DNA of 64,000 nt from Terrabacter sp. Ter38 (GTDB taxonomy: Bacteria > Actinomycetota > Actinomycetes > Actinomycetales > Dermatophilaceae). The DNA lies in assembly GCF_024519435.1 (NCBI RefSeq), contig NZ_JALJRZ010000015.1, forward strand, positions 1-64,000, written 5' to 3'. Of this stretch, positions 54,623 to 64,000 are shown one piece after another. The first letter of the stretch is position 1. Every line of letters starts with the position of its first letter. The notes beneath the pieces are model-generated. The model was not told where the DNA came from and did no database searches. It saw only the letters and a list, made by a program, of their open reading frames with translations. A program made the position numbers and the translations under genes.

Positions 54623-56794
54623 ATGGAGATCTGGCCGGGCAAGCCCTACCCACTCGGAGCGACGTACGACGGCTCGGGGGTCAACTTCGCCGTCTTCTCC
54701 GAGGTCGCCGAACGCATCGAGCTCTGCCTGCTCGACGACGACCTGAACGAGACGCGCTTCGACCTGCCCGAGACGGACGGCTTCGTGTGGCACGGCTACG
54801 TCCCCTACGTGCAGCCCGGGCAGCGCTACGGCTTCCGCGTCCACGGACCCTACGACCCCGCGAACGGCCACCGCTGCAACCCGAGCAAGTTCCTGCTCGA
54901 CCCGTACGCCAAGGCGATCGAGGGCCAGGCCGAGAACGACCAGTCGCTCTACTCGTACACCTTCGGCGACGCGAAGGCTGCGACGACGACGAAGATCAAC
55001 ACGGACGACAACGTGCGCCACACGATGCACTCCATCGTCATCAACCCGTTCTTCGACTGGGGCGACGACCGTCCGCCGCGCCACGAGTACCACGAGAGCA
55101 TCATCTACGAGGCCCACGTCAAGGGGCTGACGATGCTCCACCCGGAGATCCCCGAGGAGATCCGCGGCACGTATGCCGGCATCGCGCACCCGGCGACGAT
55201 CAAGCACCTGAGCGACCTCGGCATCACCGCCATCGAGCTCATGCCCGTGCACCAGTTCGTCCAGGACGCGCCGCTCGTCGACCGCGGCCTGTCCAACTAC
55301 TGGGGTTACAACACCATCGGCTTCCTCGCACCGCACAACGAGTACGCCGCCGGTGGGCAGCGTGGCCAGCAGGTGCTCGAGTTCAAGGCCATGGTCAAGG
55401 CGCTGCACGCGGCCAACATCGAGGTCATCCTCGACGTCGTCTACAACCACACGGCCGAGGGCAACCACATGGGCCCGACGCTGGCCTTCCGCGGGCTCGA
55501 CAACAACAGCTACTACCGCCTCGTCGGAAACGACCTCAGCCACTACTACGACACCACGGGCACGGGCAACAGCCTCCTCATGCGCAGCCCGCACGTGCTG
55601 CAGCTGATCATGGACTCCCTCCGCTACTGGGTCACCGAGATGCACGTCGACGGCTTCCGCTTCGACCTCGCCGCGACACTGGCCCGCCAGTTCCACGAGG
55701 TCGACAAGCTCTCGGCCTTCTTCGACCTCATCCAGCAGGACCCGGTCGTCAGCCAGGTCAAGCTCATCGCCGAGCCGTGGGACGTCGGTGAGGGCGGCTA
55801 CCAGGTGGGCAACTTCCCCCCGCTCTGGACCGAGTGGAACGGCAAGTACCGCGACACGGTGCGCGACTTCTGGCGGGGGGAGGGCGGCGCGCTCGGCGAG
55901 TTCGCCTCTCGTTTCACGGGATCCAGCGACCTCTACGAGCACTCAGGGCGCAAGCCGATCGCCTCGATCAACTTCGTGACGGCCCACGACGGCTTCACCC
56001 TGCGCGACCTCGTGTCCTACAACGACAAGCACAACGAGGCCAACGGCGAGGGCAACAACGACGGCGAGAGCCACAACCGGTCGTGGAACTGCGGCGTCGA
56101 GGGTCCGACCACCGACCCGGTCATCCGTGACCTGCGGCTGCGCCAGCAGCGCAACTTCCTCACGACGCTGCTCTTCTCCCAGGGCGTGCCGATGATGCTC
56201 CACGGTGACGAGCTCGGCCGCACCCAGGGCGGCAACAACAACGGCTACTGCCAGGACAACGACATCTCGTGGATCCAGTGGGTCCTCGACGAGGACGACC
56301 AGAAGCTGCTCGTCTTCACGCAGTCGCTGGTCAAGCTGCGCCGCGAGCACCCGGTGTTCCGCCGCCGCCGGTTCTTCGCCGGCAACGCCGACCACGGCGG
56401 CGAGAGCGAGCTCGGGGACATCGCCTGGTTCACGCCCGAGGCGCAGCACATGGACGAGGAGGCCTGGAGCAACGGACTCGCCAAGTCGCTGATGATCTTC
56501 CTCAACGGCTCGGCCATCCCCGAGCCGGACCCACGCGGCCAGCAGATCCTCGACGACTCGTTCCTCGTGATGTTCAACGCCCACCAGGAGCCGCTGACCT
56601 TCACGCTGCCCGACGAAGAGTACGGCGCCGAGTGGATCCCGGTCATCGACACGGCCCTGCACGAGGTCGAGGCCAACCACCTCGACGCGACGTGGCAGAT
56701 CCAGGTCCAGCCGCGCAGCATCGTCGTGCTGAGGTGCCCGCGCGAGATCGTCTCGCCCATCATCCCCGGTATCACGGAGGAGGCCACCGCGTGA
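54623..56794 (+). CDS. glgX: Glycogen debranching enzyme GlgX (TreX)
   Basis: A 723-residue GH13 isoamylase-type enzyme that removes short side chains from glycogen. The N-terminal CBM48 region begins WPGKPYPLGATYDGSGVNFA. The catalytic residues are Asp348 in GFRFDLA and Glu384 in IAEPWD, with DVVYNH at 271-276. No signal peptide. The ATG at 54623 matches the usual start (MEVWPG in relatives). An in-frame ATG at 54539 with AGGAG before it could add an Arg-rich 28-residue lead. The gap 54443-54622 holds the promoter and one GTATGCCG-family site. It is the first gene of the trehalose operon and overlaps treY. Confidence 0.95.
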   Translation: MEIWPGKPYPLGATYDGSGVNFAVFSEVAERIELCLLDDDLNETRFDLPETDGFVWHGYVPYVQPGQRYGFRVHGPYDPANGHRCNPSKFLLDPYAKAIEGQAENDQSLYSYTFGDAKAATTTKINTDDNVRHTMHSIVINPFFDWGDDRPPRHEYHESIIYEAHVKGLTMLHPEIPEEIRGTYAGIAHPATIKHLSDLGITAIELMPVHQFVQDAPLVDRGLSNYWGYNTIGFLAPHNEYAAGGQRGQQVLEFKAMVKALHAANIEVILDVVYNHTAEGNHMGPTLAFRGLDNNSYYRLVGNDLSHYYDTTGTGNSLLMRSPHVLQLIMDSLRYWVTEMHVDGFRFDLAATLARQFHEVDKLSAFFDLIQQDPVVSQVKLIAEPWDVGEGGYQVGNFPPLWTEWNGKYRDTVRDFWRGEGGALGEFASRFTGSSDLYEHSGRKPIASINFVTAHDGFTLRDLVSYNDKHNEANGEGNNDGESHNRSWNCGVEGPTTDPVIRDLRLRQQRNFLTTLLFSQGVPMMLHGDELGRTQGGNNNGYCQDNDISWIQWVLDEDDQKLLVFTQSLVKLRREHPVFRRRRFFAGNADHGGESELGDIAWFTPEAQHMDEEAWSNGLAKSLMIFLNGSAIPEPDPRGQQILDDSFLVMFNAHQEPLTFTLPDEEYGAEWIPVIDTALHEVEANHLDATWQIQVQPRSIVVLRCPREIVSPIIPGITEEATA

Positions 56795-59220
56795 GGTATG
56801 CCAGCGCACCCGTCTCGACCCACCGGCTCCAGCTCGAGCCGGACTTCACCCTCGAAGACGCGGTCGCGCAGGTGAAACACCTTGCGGCACTGGGGATCAC
56901 GCACGTATACCTGTCGCCGATCCTGCAGGCCACCGTCGGCTCCAAGCACGGTTACGACGTCACCGACCACACCTCCGTGGCGCAGGGGCTGGGTGGTGAC
57001 GCCGGCTTCGCCCGCCTCGTCGAGGCAGCCCACGAGGCCGGACTCGGCGTGGTCGTCGACGTCGTGCCCAACCACATGACGACGCCGACGCCGCTCTCGC
57101 TCAACCGCCCGCTGTGGTCGGTGCTCCGCGAGGGCCGGCAGTCGGCATACGCCACGTGGTTCGACGTCGACTGGGACGCCCAGGACGGGCGCCTCCTGAT
57201 GCCCGTGCTCGGGGCGCCGCTCGACGACGTGCTCGCATCGGGCGAGATCTCCGTGGGGGAGCACGACGGCGAGACGGTGGTGCGCTACTACGACCACGTG
57301 TTCCCGCTGGCCCCCGGCACGGATCCGGGTCTGCCGATCGCCGAGCTGTTGGCGGCGCAGCACTATCGCCTCGCGTGGTGGACGGTCGGCGACTCCGAGC
57401 TGAACTACCGCCGCTTCTTCGACGTCACGTCGCTCATCGCGGTCCGGGTCGAGGAGCCGGAGGTCTTCGACGCCACGCACGTCCTCCTCGTGGAGGGGAT
57501 CCGCTCCGGCGCGATCGACGGGCTGCGCATCGACCACCCGGACGGCCTTGCCGACCCGGAGGGCTACCTCGAGCGTCTCGGTGACGTTACCGGCGACGCG
57601 TGGGTCGTCGTCGAGAAGATCCTCGAGGGCCACGAGCAGCTTCCACACCTCTGGCGGACGGCCGGCACCACCGGCTACGACGCCCTGCTGCGCATCGGCG
57701 GGCTCTTCGTCGACCCCGCCGGAGCCGAGCCCCTCGACGGCCTGTCGACCGAGCTGCTCGGGGAACGGCAGGATCTGGGGGACATCGTCACGCAGTCGAA
57801 GCGGTGGGTGGTGCAGGTCATGCTCGCCACGGAGGTGAACCGGCTCATGCGCCTCGTCGCGCGCGCACGGCCCGACCTTGACGAAGCCGCAGCTCGCGCG
57901 GTGCTCGAGGCGATGCTCGTCGGCATGGACCGCTATCGCGTCTACGTGCGGCCCGGAGCACCTGCTGCGAGCGAGGACGCCGCCGAGCTGCGGGCGGCGG
58001 CGTCGCGTGGTGCGCAGAGCGCGTCGGGTGCCCTGGACCGCACCGTCGTCGAGCGTCTCGTCGACCTCGCTCTCGGCGTGGGGGACGCGCAGGACGACGC
58101 GGCGCGCGACGAGTTCGTCGTGCGGTTCCAGCAGACGTGCGGTCCGGCCATGGCCAAGGCGATCGAGGACACGGCGTACTACCGTTACGTCCGGCTCGTC
58201 GGGCTCAACGAGGTCGGCGGCGACCCGACGCAGGTGGGGCTGCCGACGGCCGACTTCCACGGGTTCGCCGAGAACCTGCTCGGAGAGTGGCCGCAGTCGA
58301 TGACGACGCTCTCGACCCACGACACGAAGCGGTCCGAGGACGTGCGGGCGCGGCTCTTCGTCCTCGCGGAGCGGCCGGAAGCGTGGGCGACCTGGGTCCG
58401 CACAGCACGCGAGCTGGCGACACCGGTCCGTGCCGAGGAGCTCGACGCGCTCACCGAGTACTTCCTGTGGCAGACCGTCGTCGGGGCGTGGCCCATCAGT
58501 GAGGAGCGCCTGCAGGGCTACGCGCTCAAGGCGATCCGCGAGTCGAAGCTGCACACGCGGTGGACCGAGCCGAACGAGGCCTACGAGTCGGCGGTCGAGC
58601 GGTTCGTCGCGGGTGTCGTCACGACACCGGCGATCGTGGCGCACGTCGAGGCCTGGGTCGGCTCGACGGAGCGCGAGACGCGAGCCAACGTGCTCGGCCA
58701 GAAGGTCGTCCAGCTGACGATGCCGGGTGTGCCCGACGTCTACCAGGGCACCGACCTCGTCGACCTGTCGCTCGTCGACCCCGACAACCGGCGGCTCGTC
58801 GACTACGCCGACCGGCGCGACCGGCTCACCCGGCTCGACCGCGGGGCGGCGCCCGCGGACCTCGACGACGAGAAGCTGCTCGTCACGACGGCTGCCCTGC
58901 GCACGCGCCGTGGGTGGCCCGAGTGCTTCACGGGGGAGGACGCGACCTATGTCCCGGTCGGGACCGGCTCCGAGCACGTCGTCGCCTTCGGGCGGGGCAC
59001 GGGCGAGGGCCTCGGGATCGTCACCGTGGTGACCCGTCTCGCCGGTCGCCTCGCCGACGCCGGCGGCCTGGGGGACGCCACTCTCGACCTCCCTGAGGGG
59101 CGGTGGTCGGACGTCGTCTCCGCACGCACGTTCGACGGGGGCCGCACGCGCCTGGCCGACCTCGTCGGCGACGACGGCCTGCCCGTCGCGCTGCTCGTGC
59201 GGGTAAGGGACGAGTCATGA
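56791..59220 (+). CDS. treY: Maltooligosyl trehalose synthase
   Basis: Isomerises the reducing-end alpha-1,4 link of maltodextrins to alpha,alpha-1,1. The 809-residue GH13 protein has VDVVPNHM (88-96), the nucleophile Asp248 in GLRIDHPDGLADP, the acid/base Glu275 in VVVEKILEG, and late in the protein STHDTKRSEDVRARL, which is specific to TreY. The GTG at 56791 overlaps the glgX stop by 4 nt with a GGAGGAG ribosome site inside glgX. Its stop overlaps the treZ start. Cytoplasmic. Confidence 0.95.
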   Translation: MRYASAPVSTHRLQLEPDFTLEDAVAQVKHLAALGITHVYLSPILQATVGSKHGYDVTDHTSVAQGLGGDAGFARLVEAAHEAGLGVVVDVVPNHMTTPTPLSLNRPLWSVLREGRQSAYATWFDVDWDAQDGRLLMPVLGAPLDDVLASGEISVGEHDGETVVRYYDHVFPLAPGTDPGLPIAELLAAQHYRLAWWTVGDSELNYRRFFDVTSLIAVRVEEPEVFDATHVLLVEGIRSGAIDGLRIDHPDGLADPEGYLERLGDVTGDAWVVVEKILEGHEQLPHLWRTAGTTGYDALLRIGGLFVDPAGAEPLDGLSTELLGERQDLGDIVTQSKRWVVQVMLATEVNRLMRLVARARPDLDEAAARAVLEAMLVGMDRYRVYVRPGAPAASEDAAELRAAASRGAQSASGALDRTVVERLVDLALGVGDAQDDAARDEFVVRFQQTCGPAMAKAIEDTAYYRYVRLVGLNEVGGDPTQVGLPTADFHGFAENLLGEWPQSMTTLSTHDTKRSEDVRARLFVLAERPEAWATWVRTARELATPVRAEELDALTEYFLWQTVVGAWPISEERLQGYALKAIRESKLHTRWTEPNEAYESAVERFVAGVVTTPAIVAHVEAWVGSTERETRANVLGQKVVQLTMPGVPDVYQGTDLVDLSLVDPDNRRLVDYADRRDRLTRLDRGAAPADLDDEKLLVTTAALRTRRGWPECFTGEDATYVPVGTGSEHVVAFGRGTGEGLGIVTVVTRLAGRLADAGGLGDATLDLPEGRWSDVVSARTFDGGRTRLADLVGDDGLPVALLVRVRDES

Positions 59221-61040
59221 CCCCCGACACCCTGACCGTCTGGGCCCCGTCGGCGTCCAGGGTCGACATCATCGTCACTCGCGTCGACGGGTCCGGTGCG
59301 GAGCCGACCTCGGCGGCGCAGCGGCACGCCATGACCGCCGCCGACGGTGGCTGGTGGAACTGGGCCCGTCCCGACGACGTCACCCTCGACTACTCCTTCA
59401 GCATCGACGGTGGAGACGCCCGGCCCGACCCGCGCAGCGCCTGGCTGCCGCACGGCGTCCACGGCGCGAGCCGCACCTTCGACGCGGCGGCCCACGCCTG
59501 GGCCGACGCTGGGTGGCGCGGCACCCGTGACGGCCGTGGCGTCCTCGGCGGCGTCGTCTACGAGCTGCACATCGGGACGTTCACGCCGGAGGGCACCTTC
59601 GACGCGGCGATCGCCCACCTCGGGCACCTCGTCGAGCTCGGGGTCGACGTCGTCGAGGTCATGCCCGTCGCGGCCTTCGGCGGCACGCACGGCTGGGGCT
59701 ACGACGGTGTCGCGCCGTATGCCGTCCAGCAGGCCTATGGCGGCCCCGCGGCCTTCCAGCGCTTCGTCGACGCGTGCCACGCCCATGGCCTCGGCGTGTG
59801 CCTCGACGTCGTCTACAACCACCTCGGTCCCACCGGCAACTACCTCGCCGAGTTCGGCCCCTACTTCACCGACACCCACACGACGCCGTGGGGTCCGGCC
59901 GTCAACCTCGACGCGGACGGTAGCCACGAGGTGCGGCGCTGGGTCGTCGACAACGCCCTCCGGTGGCTCCGCGACTTCCACGTCGACGCGCTCCGGCTCG
60001 ACGCCGTGCACGAGCTGCGCGACGCGTCCGAGCCCCACATCCTCGCCCAGCTCTCAGACGAGACCGCTTCTCTCGCACAGGAGCTCGGTCGTCCACTCGA
60101 CCTCATCGCCGAGAGCGACCTCAACGACGCCGTCATGGTGACGCCCACCGCCGAAGGTGGCCGCGGCATGACGGCCCAGTGGGACGACGACATCCACCAC
60201 GCCCTCCACGTGGCTCTGACCGGCGAGACGCAGGGTTACTACGCCGACTTCGCCGGCGGCAACGAGGCGTGGCCAGAGGGCGGCTCGATCTCGGTGCTGG
60301 CCAAGACGCTCACCGACGCCTTCCTGCACGACGGCCGCGTTTCCACGTTCCGAGGCGAGCTCTGGGGTGCGCGCGTCGACCCGGAGATGCGCTCGGGGCA
60401 CGAGTTCCTCGCCTACCTGCAAACCCACGACCAGGTGGGCAACCGCGCGACGGGCGACCGCATCAGCGACCAGGTCTCGCCCGGGCAGCAGGCGATCGGC
60501 GCCGCCCTCTACCTGCTCTCCCCCTTCACGGCCATGGTCTTCATGGGCGAGGAGTGGCGGGCGAGCACCCCGTTCGCGTTCTTCACCTCCTTCGAGGAGG
60601 AGTGGCTGGCTGACGCGGTGCGCTCCGGCAGGCGTGCCGAGTTCGCCGCCCATGGGTGGGACGAGGCCGACGTCCCCGACCCCCAGGACCCCTCCACCCG
60701 GGCGCACAGCGTGCTCGACTGGAGCGAGCCGAACGCGCCGGGACACAACGAGATGCTCCACTTCTACCGTGAGCTCATCAAGGTGCGGCGCACGCAGCCG
60801 GATGTCGCCTCCGGAGACCTGCGTGCTACGACGGTGACCTTCGACGAGACTGCCCGCTGGATGATCCTGTCGCGCGGTTCGGTGCACGTGGTGGCCAACC
60901 TCGCGGGCCGCGCCGGCATCGTGCCGTTCGCCGGCGAGGTCCAGCACGTGCTCGCCTCGTGGGGGCGGGCGCCGATCGTCGACTCGCACGGTGTCAGCCT
61001 GGACGGCCACGACGTCGCCGTCCTGCGCACGACCCCATGA
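59217..61040 (+). CDS. treZ: Maltooligosyl trehalose trehalohydrolase
   Basis: Releases trehalose from the TreY product. The 607-residue GH13 protein has an N-terminal E-set domain (LTVWAPSASRVDIIV), ELHIGTFTPEGTF, DVVYNHLGPTGNY (198-210), the nucleophile Asp262 in ALRLDAVHELRD and the acid/base Glu299 in IAESD. LQTHDQVGNRATGDR is typical of TreZ. The ATG overlaps the treY stop. With glgX and treY it completes the glycogen-to-trehalose pathway, used for osmotic and desiccation stress and carbon storage. Confidence 0.95.
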   Translation: MTPDTLTVWAPSASRVDIIVTRVDGSGAEPTSAAQRHAMTAADGGWWNWARPDDVTLDYSFSIDGGDARPDPRSAWLPHGVHGASRTFDAAAHAWADAGWRGTRDGRGVLGGVVYELHIGTFTPEGTFDAAIAHLGHLVELGVDVVEVMPVAAFGGTHGWGYDGVAPYAVQQAYGGPAAFQRFVDACHAHGLGVCLDVVYNHLGPTGNYLAEFGPYFTDTHTTPWGPAVNLDADGSHEVRRWVVDNALRWLRDFHVDALRLDAVHELRDASEPHILAQLSDETASLAQELGRPLDLIAESDLNDAVMVTPTAEGGRGMTAQWDDDIHHALHVALTGETQGYYADFAGGNEAWPEGGSISVLAKTLTDAFLHDGRVSTFRGELWGARVDPEMRSGHEFLAYLQTHDQVGNRATGDRISDQVSPGQQAIGAALYLLSPFTAMVFMGEEWRASTPFAFFTSFEEEWLADAVRSGRRAEFAAHGWDEADVPDPQDPSTRAHSVLDWSEPNAPGHNEMLHFYRELIKVRRTQPDVASGDLRATTVTFDETARWMILSRGSVHVVANLAGRAGIVPFAGEVQHVLASWGRAPIVDSHGVSLDGHDVAVLRTTP

Positions 61041-61091
61041 CCCCACCCCCGTCGAGTGGCCGCGACGTCCCTCTGGTCCCACCCCGGGGCG

Positions 61092-62060
61092 TCACAAGTC
61101 CTTGACGCGGACCATGCCCTCCTGGGCCGTCGTGGCGACGAGGGTGCCGTCCTCGCTGAAGATCTCACCGATCGAGAGGCCACGACCGCTGACGGCGGAC
61201 GGAGACTGCTGGGCGTAGAGCAGCCACTCGTCGACGCGCACGTCGCGGTGGAACCACATCGAGTGGTCGAGACTGGCGACCCGCAGGCGACGGTCCGTCC
61301 AGACGAGGCCGTGCCGGCGCAGCACGGGCTCCAGGAGCGAGTAGTCGCTCGAGTAGGCCAGGACCGCAGCGTGCACGAGCGGGTCGTCGGGCAGCCGGTC
61401 GACGGCGCGCATCCACACGTGGTTCGTCGCGACCTGCTCGGGCCCAGCGTCGAGGAACATGTTGCTCTCCACGGGTCGCAGCTCGATGGGCCGCGACTCG
61501 GCGATGTGCCGGGCGCCGGGGTGGTCGACGCCCCGGAACGCGTCGGCGAGGGACGTGAGCCCGTCGGGTCCCGCGACCTGCGGCATCGCGTTCTGGTGGT
61601 CGAGACCGCCGGCGCGTTCCTGGAAGGAGCACACCATCGACATGATCGGTGCGCCCTTCTGGACGGCATGGACCCGGCGGGTCGAGAAGGAGTTGCCGTC
61701 GCGCATCTCCTCGACGGCGAAGCGGATGGGCAGCGTGTCGTCGCCCGGACGCATGAAGTAGCCGTGCAGCGAGTGGATCGGCCGCGCGCCGTCGCCGTCG
61801 TTGAGGTCTCGCACGGTGATGCCGGCGGCCATGACGCACTGGGCGAGCACCTGACCACCGAAGACGCGCCCGTGGGGCATCTTCTGGCTGCGCCCTTCGA
61901 AGACCCGGGCGGAGGATGCGCCGATCGACTCCGCGGCGTCACGTCCCTGGACGTCGGTGACGGCGATCTGTGCGGTGCCGACGTCACGGAGAGTCAGCAC
62001 CTCGATGAGGTCCTCGAGTGGGGGCAGCGGGCGCGGTTCGGCGGGGGCGTCGGCACTCAC
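61092..62060 (-). CDS. tesB: Acyl-CoA thioesterase II
   Basis: Hydrolyses medium- to long-chain acyl-CoA. The 322-residue protein has two hot-dog domains. The N-terminal one contains RVFGGQVLAQCVMAAGITV and LHGYFMRPGDDTLPIRF. The C-terminal one contains LAYSSDYSLLEPVL, SLDHSMWFHRDVRVDEWLLY and GEIFSEDGTLVATTAQEG, with the catalytic Asp and Gln/Thr in these blocks. The start is a GTG at 62060. It is convergent with treZ and lies downstream of the RecQ gene on the same strand. Confidence 0.94.
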   Translation of the reverse strand: MSADAPAEPRPLPPLEDLIEVLTLRDVGTAQIAVTDVQGRDAAESIGASSARVFEGRSQKMPHGRVFGGQVLAQCVMAAGITVRDLNDGDGARPIHSLHGYFMRPGDDTLPIRFAVEEMRDGNSFSTRRVHAVQKGAPIMSMVCSFQERAGGLDHQNAMPQVAGPDGLTSLADAFRGVDHPGARHIAESRPIELRPVESNMFLDAGPEQVATNHVWMRAVDRLPDDPLVHAAVLAYSSDYSLLEPVLRRHGLVWTDRRLRVASLDHSMWFHRDVRVDEWLLYAQQSPSAVSGRGLSIGEIFSEDGTLVATTAQEGMVRVKDL

Positions 62061-62112
62061 AGGTCGACCCTAGTGGCCCCGGACGAGTGCTCGCTGCGGC
62101 GGGCGACGCTCG

Positions 62113-64000
<1,888 letters not shown>

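Overview
The window is about 72% GC by eye, almost wall-to-wall coding, with many GTG starts, 4-nt ATGA/GTGA gene overlaps and GC-rich hairpin terminators without T-tracts. Gene content (DUF3039, DUF2017, DUF2510-RDD, clpS/pncB/rph/rdgB synteny, an IdeR/DtxR-type iron box, EttA, TreXYZ) points to a chromosome of an actinobacterium in the Micrococcales, plausibly the Intrasporangiaceae. That family call is inference. I see no plasmid, IS element, CRISPR array or rRNA. Both ends cut a gene: a DEAD-box RNA helicase on the left and a RecQ-type helicase on the right.

Layout. 1-9.4 kb: DEAD-box helicase with a repetitive disordered N-terminus, YqgE, glutamate racemase, DUF3039, secreted M43 metalloprotease, SF2 helicase, Tat-exported 5'-nucleotidase, methyltransferase. 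9.7-19.8 kb: GH13 glycosidase, then a tyrosine/homogentisate catabolic region (Lrp regulator, hppD, hmgA, fah, an uncharacterised protein co-transcribed with fah, IclR regulator) interrupted by RDD and MFS genes. 19.9-29.7 kb: NAD salvage (pncA, pncB), clpS-DUF2017, a metallo-beta-lactamase-fold phosphodiesterase, aldo/keto reductase, rph-rdgB-molybdopterin oxidoreductase, RidA with a small zinc-ribbon protein, tRNA-Leu, Bcp, DUF3618, GroES-like protein. 29.7-36.6 kb: phage-lysin-like protein, tRNA-Lys, a tiny membrane protein, a YbdK-type ligase, tRNA-His, oligoribonuclease, PrsW, tRNA-Arg, SulP. 36.7-46 kb: two coupled dynamin-like GTPases, an SSB paralogue, ettA, CorA, a MocR/YczE pair. 46-49.2 kb: 2H phosphoesterase, TetR, acyl-CoA dehydrogenase, SDR. 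49.2-54.4 kb: an iron-regulated siderophore uptake operon. 54.6-61 kb: glgX-treY-treZ trehalose operon. 61-64 kb: TesB thioesterase and RecQ.

How the genes work together. HppD, HmgA and Fah supply three of the four steps from 4-hydroxyphenylpyruvate to fumarate and acetoacetate. The maleylacetoacetate isomerase is not recognisable, and the unknown gene overlapping fah is a candidate for a related role. The iron operon is complete (binding lipoprotein, two permeases, ATPase, ferric-siderophore reductase) and sits behind a consensus -35 and an iron box. GlgX, TreY and TreZ form the glycogen-to-trehalose route with translational coupling.

The strongest unexplained signal is not a gene. The octamer GTATGCCG (complement CGGCATAC) occurs about 30 times by hand count, roughly 14 times a simple base-composition expectation. 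It occurs on both strands, in genes and between genes, and inside genes it is built with otherwise rare TAT or GCA codons in two reading phases.
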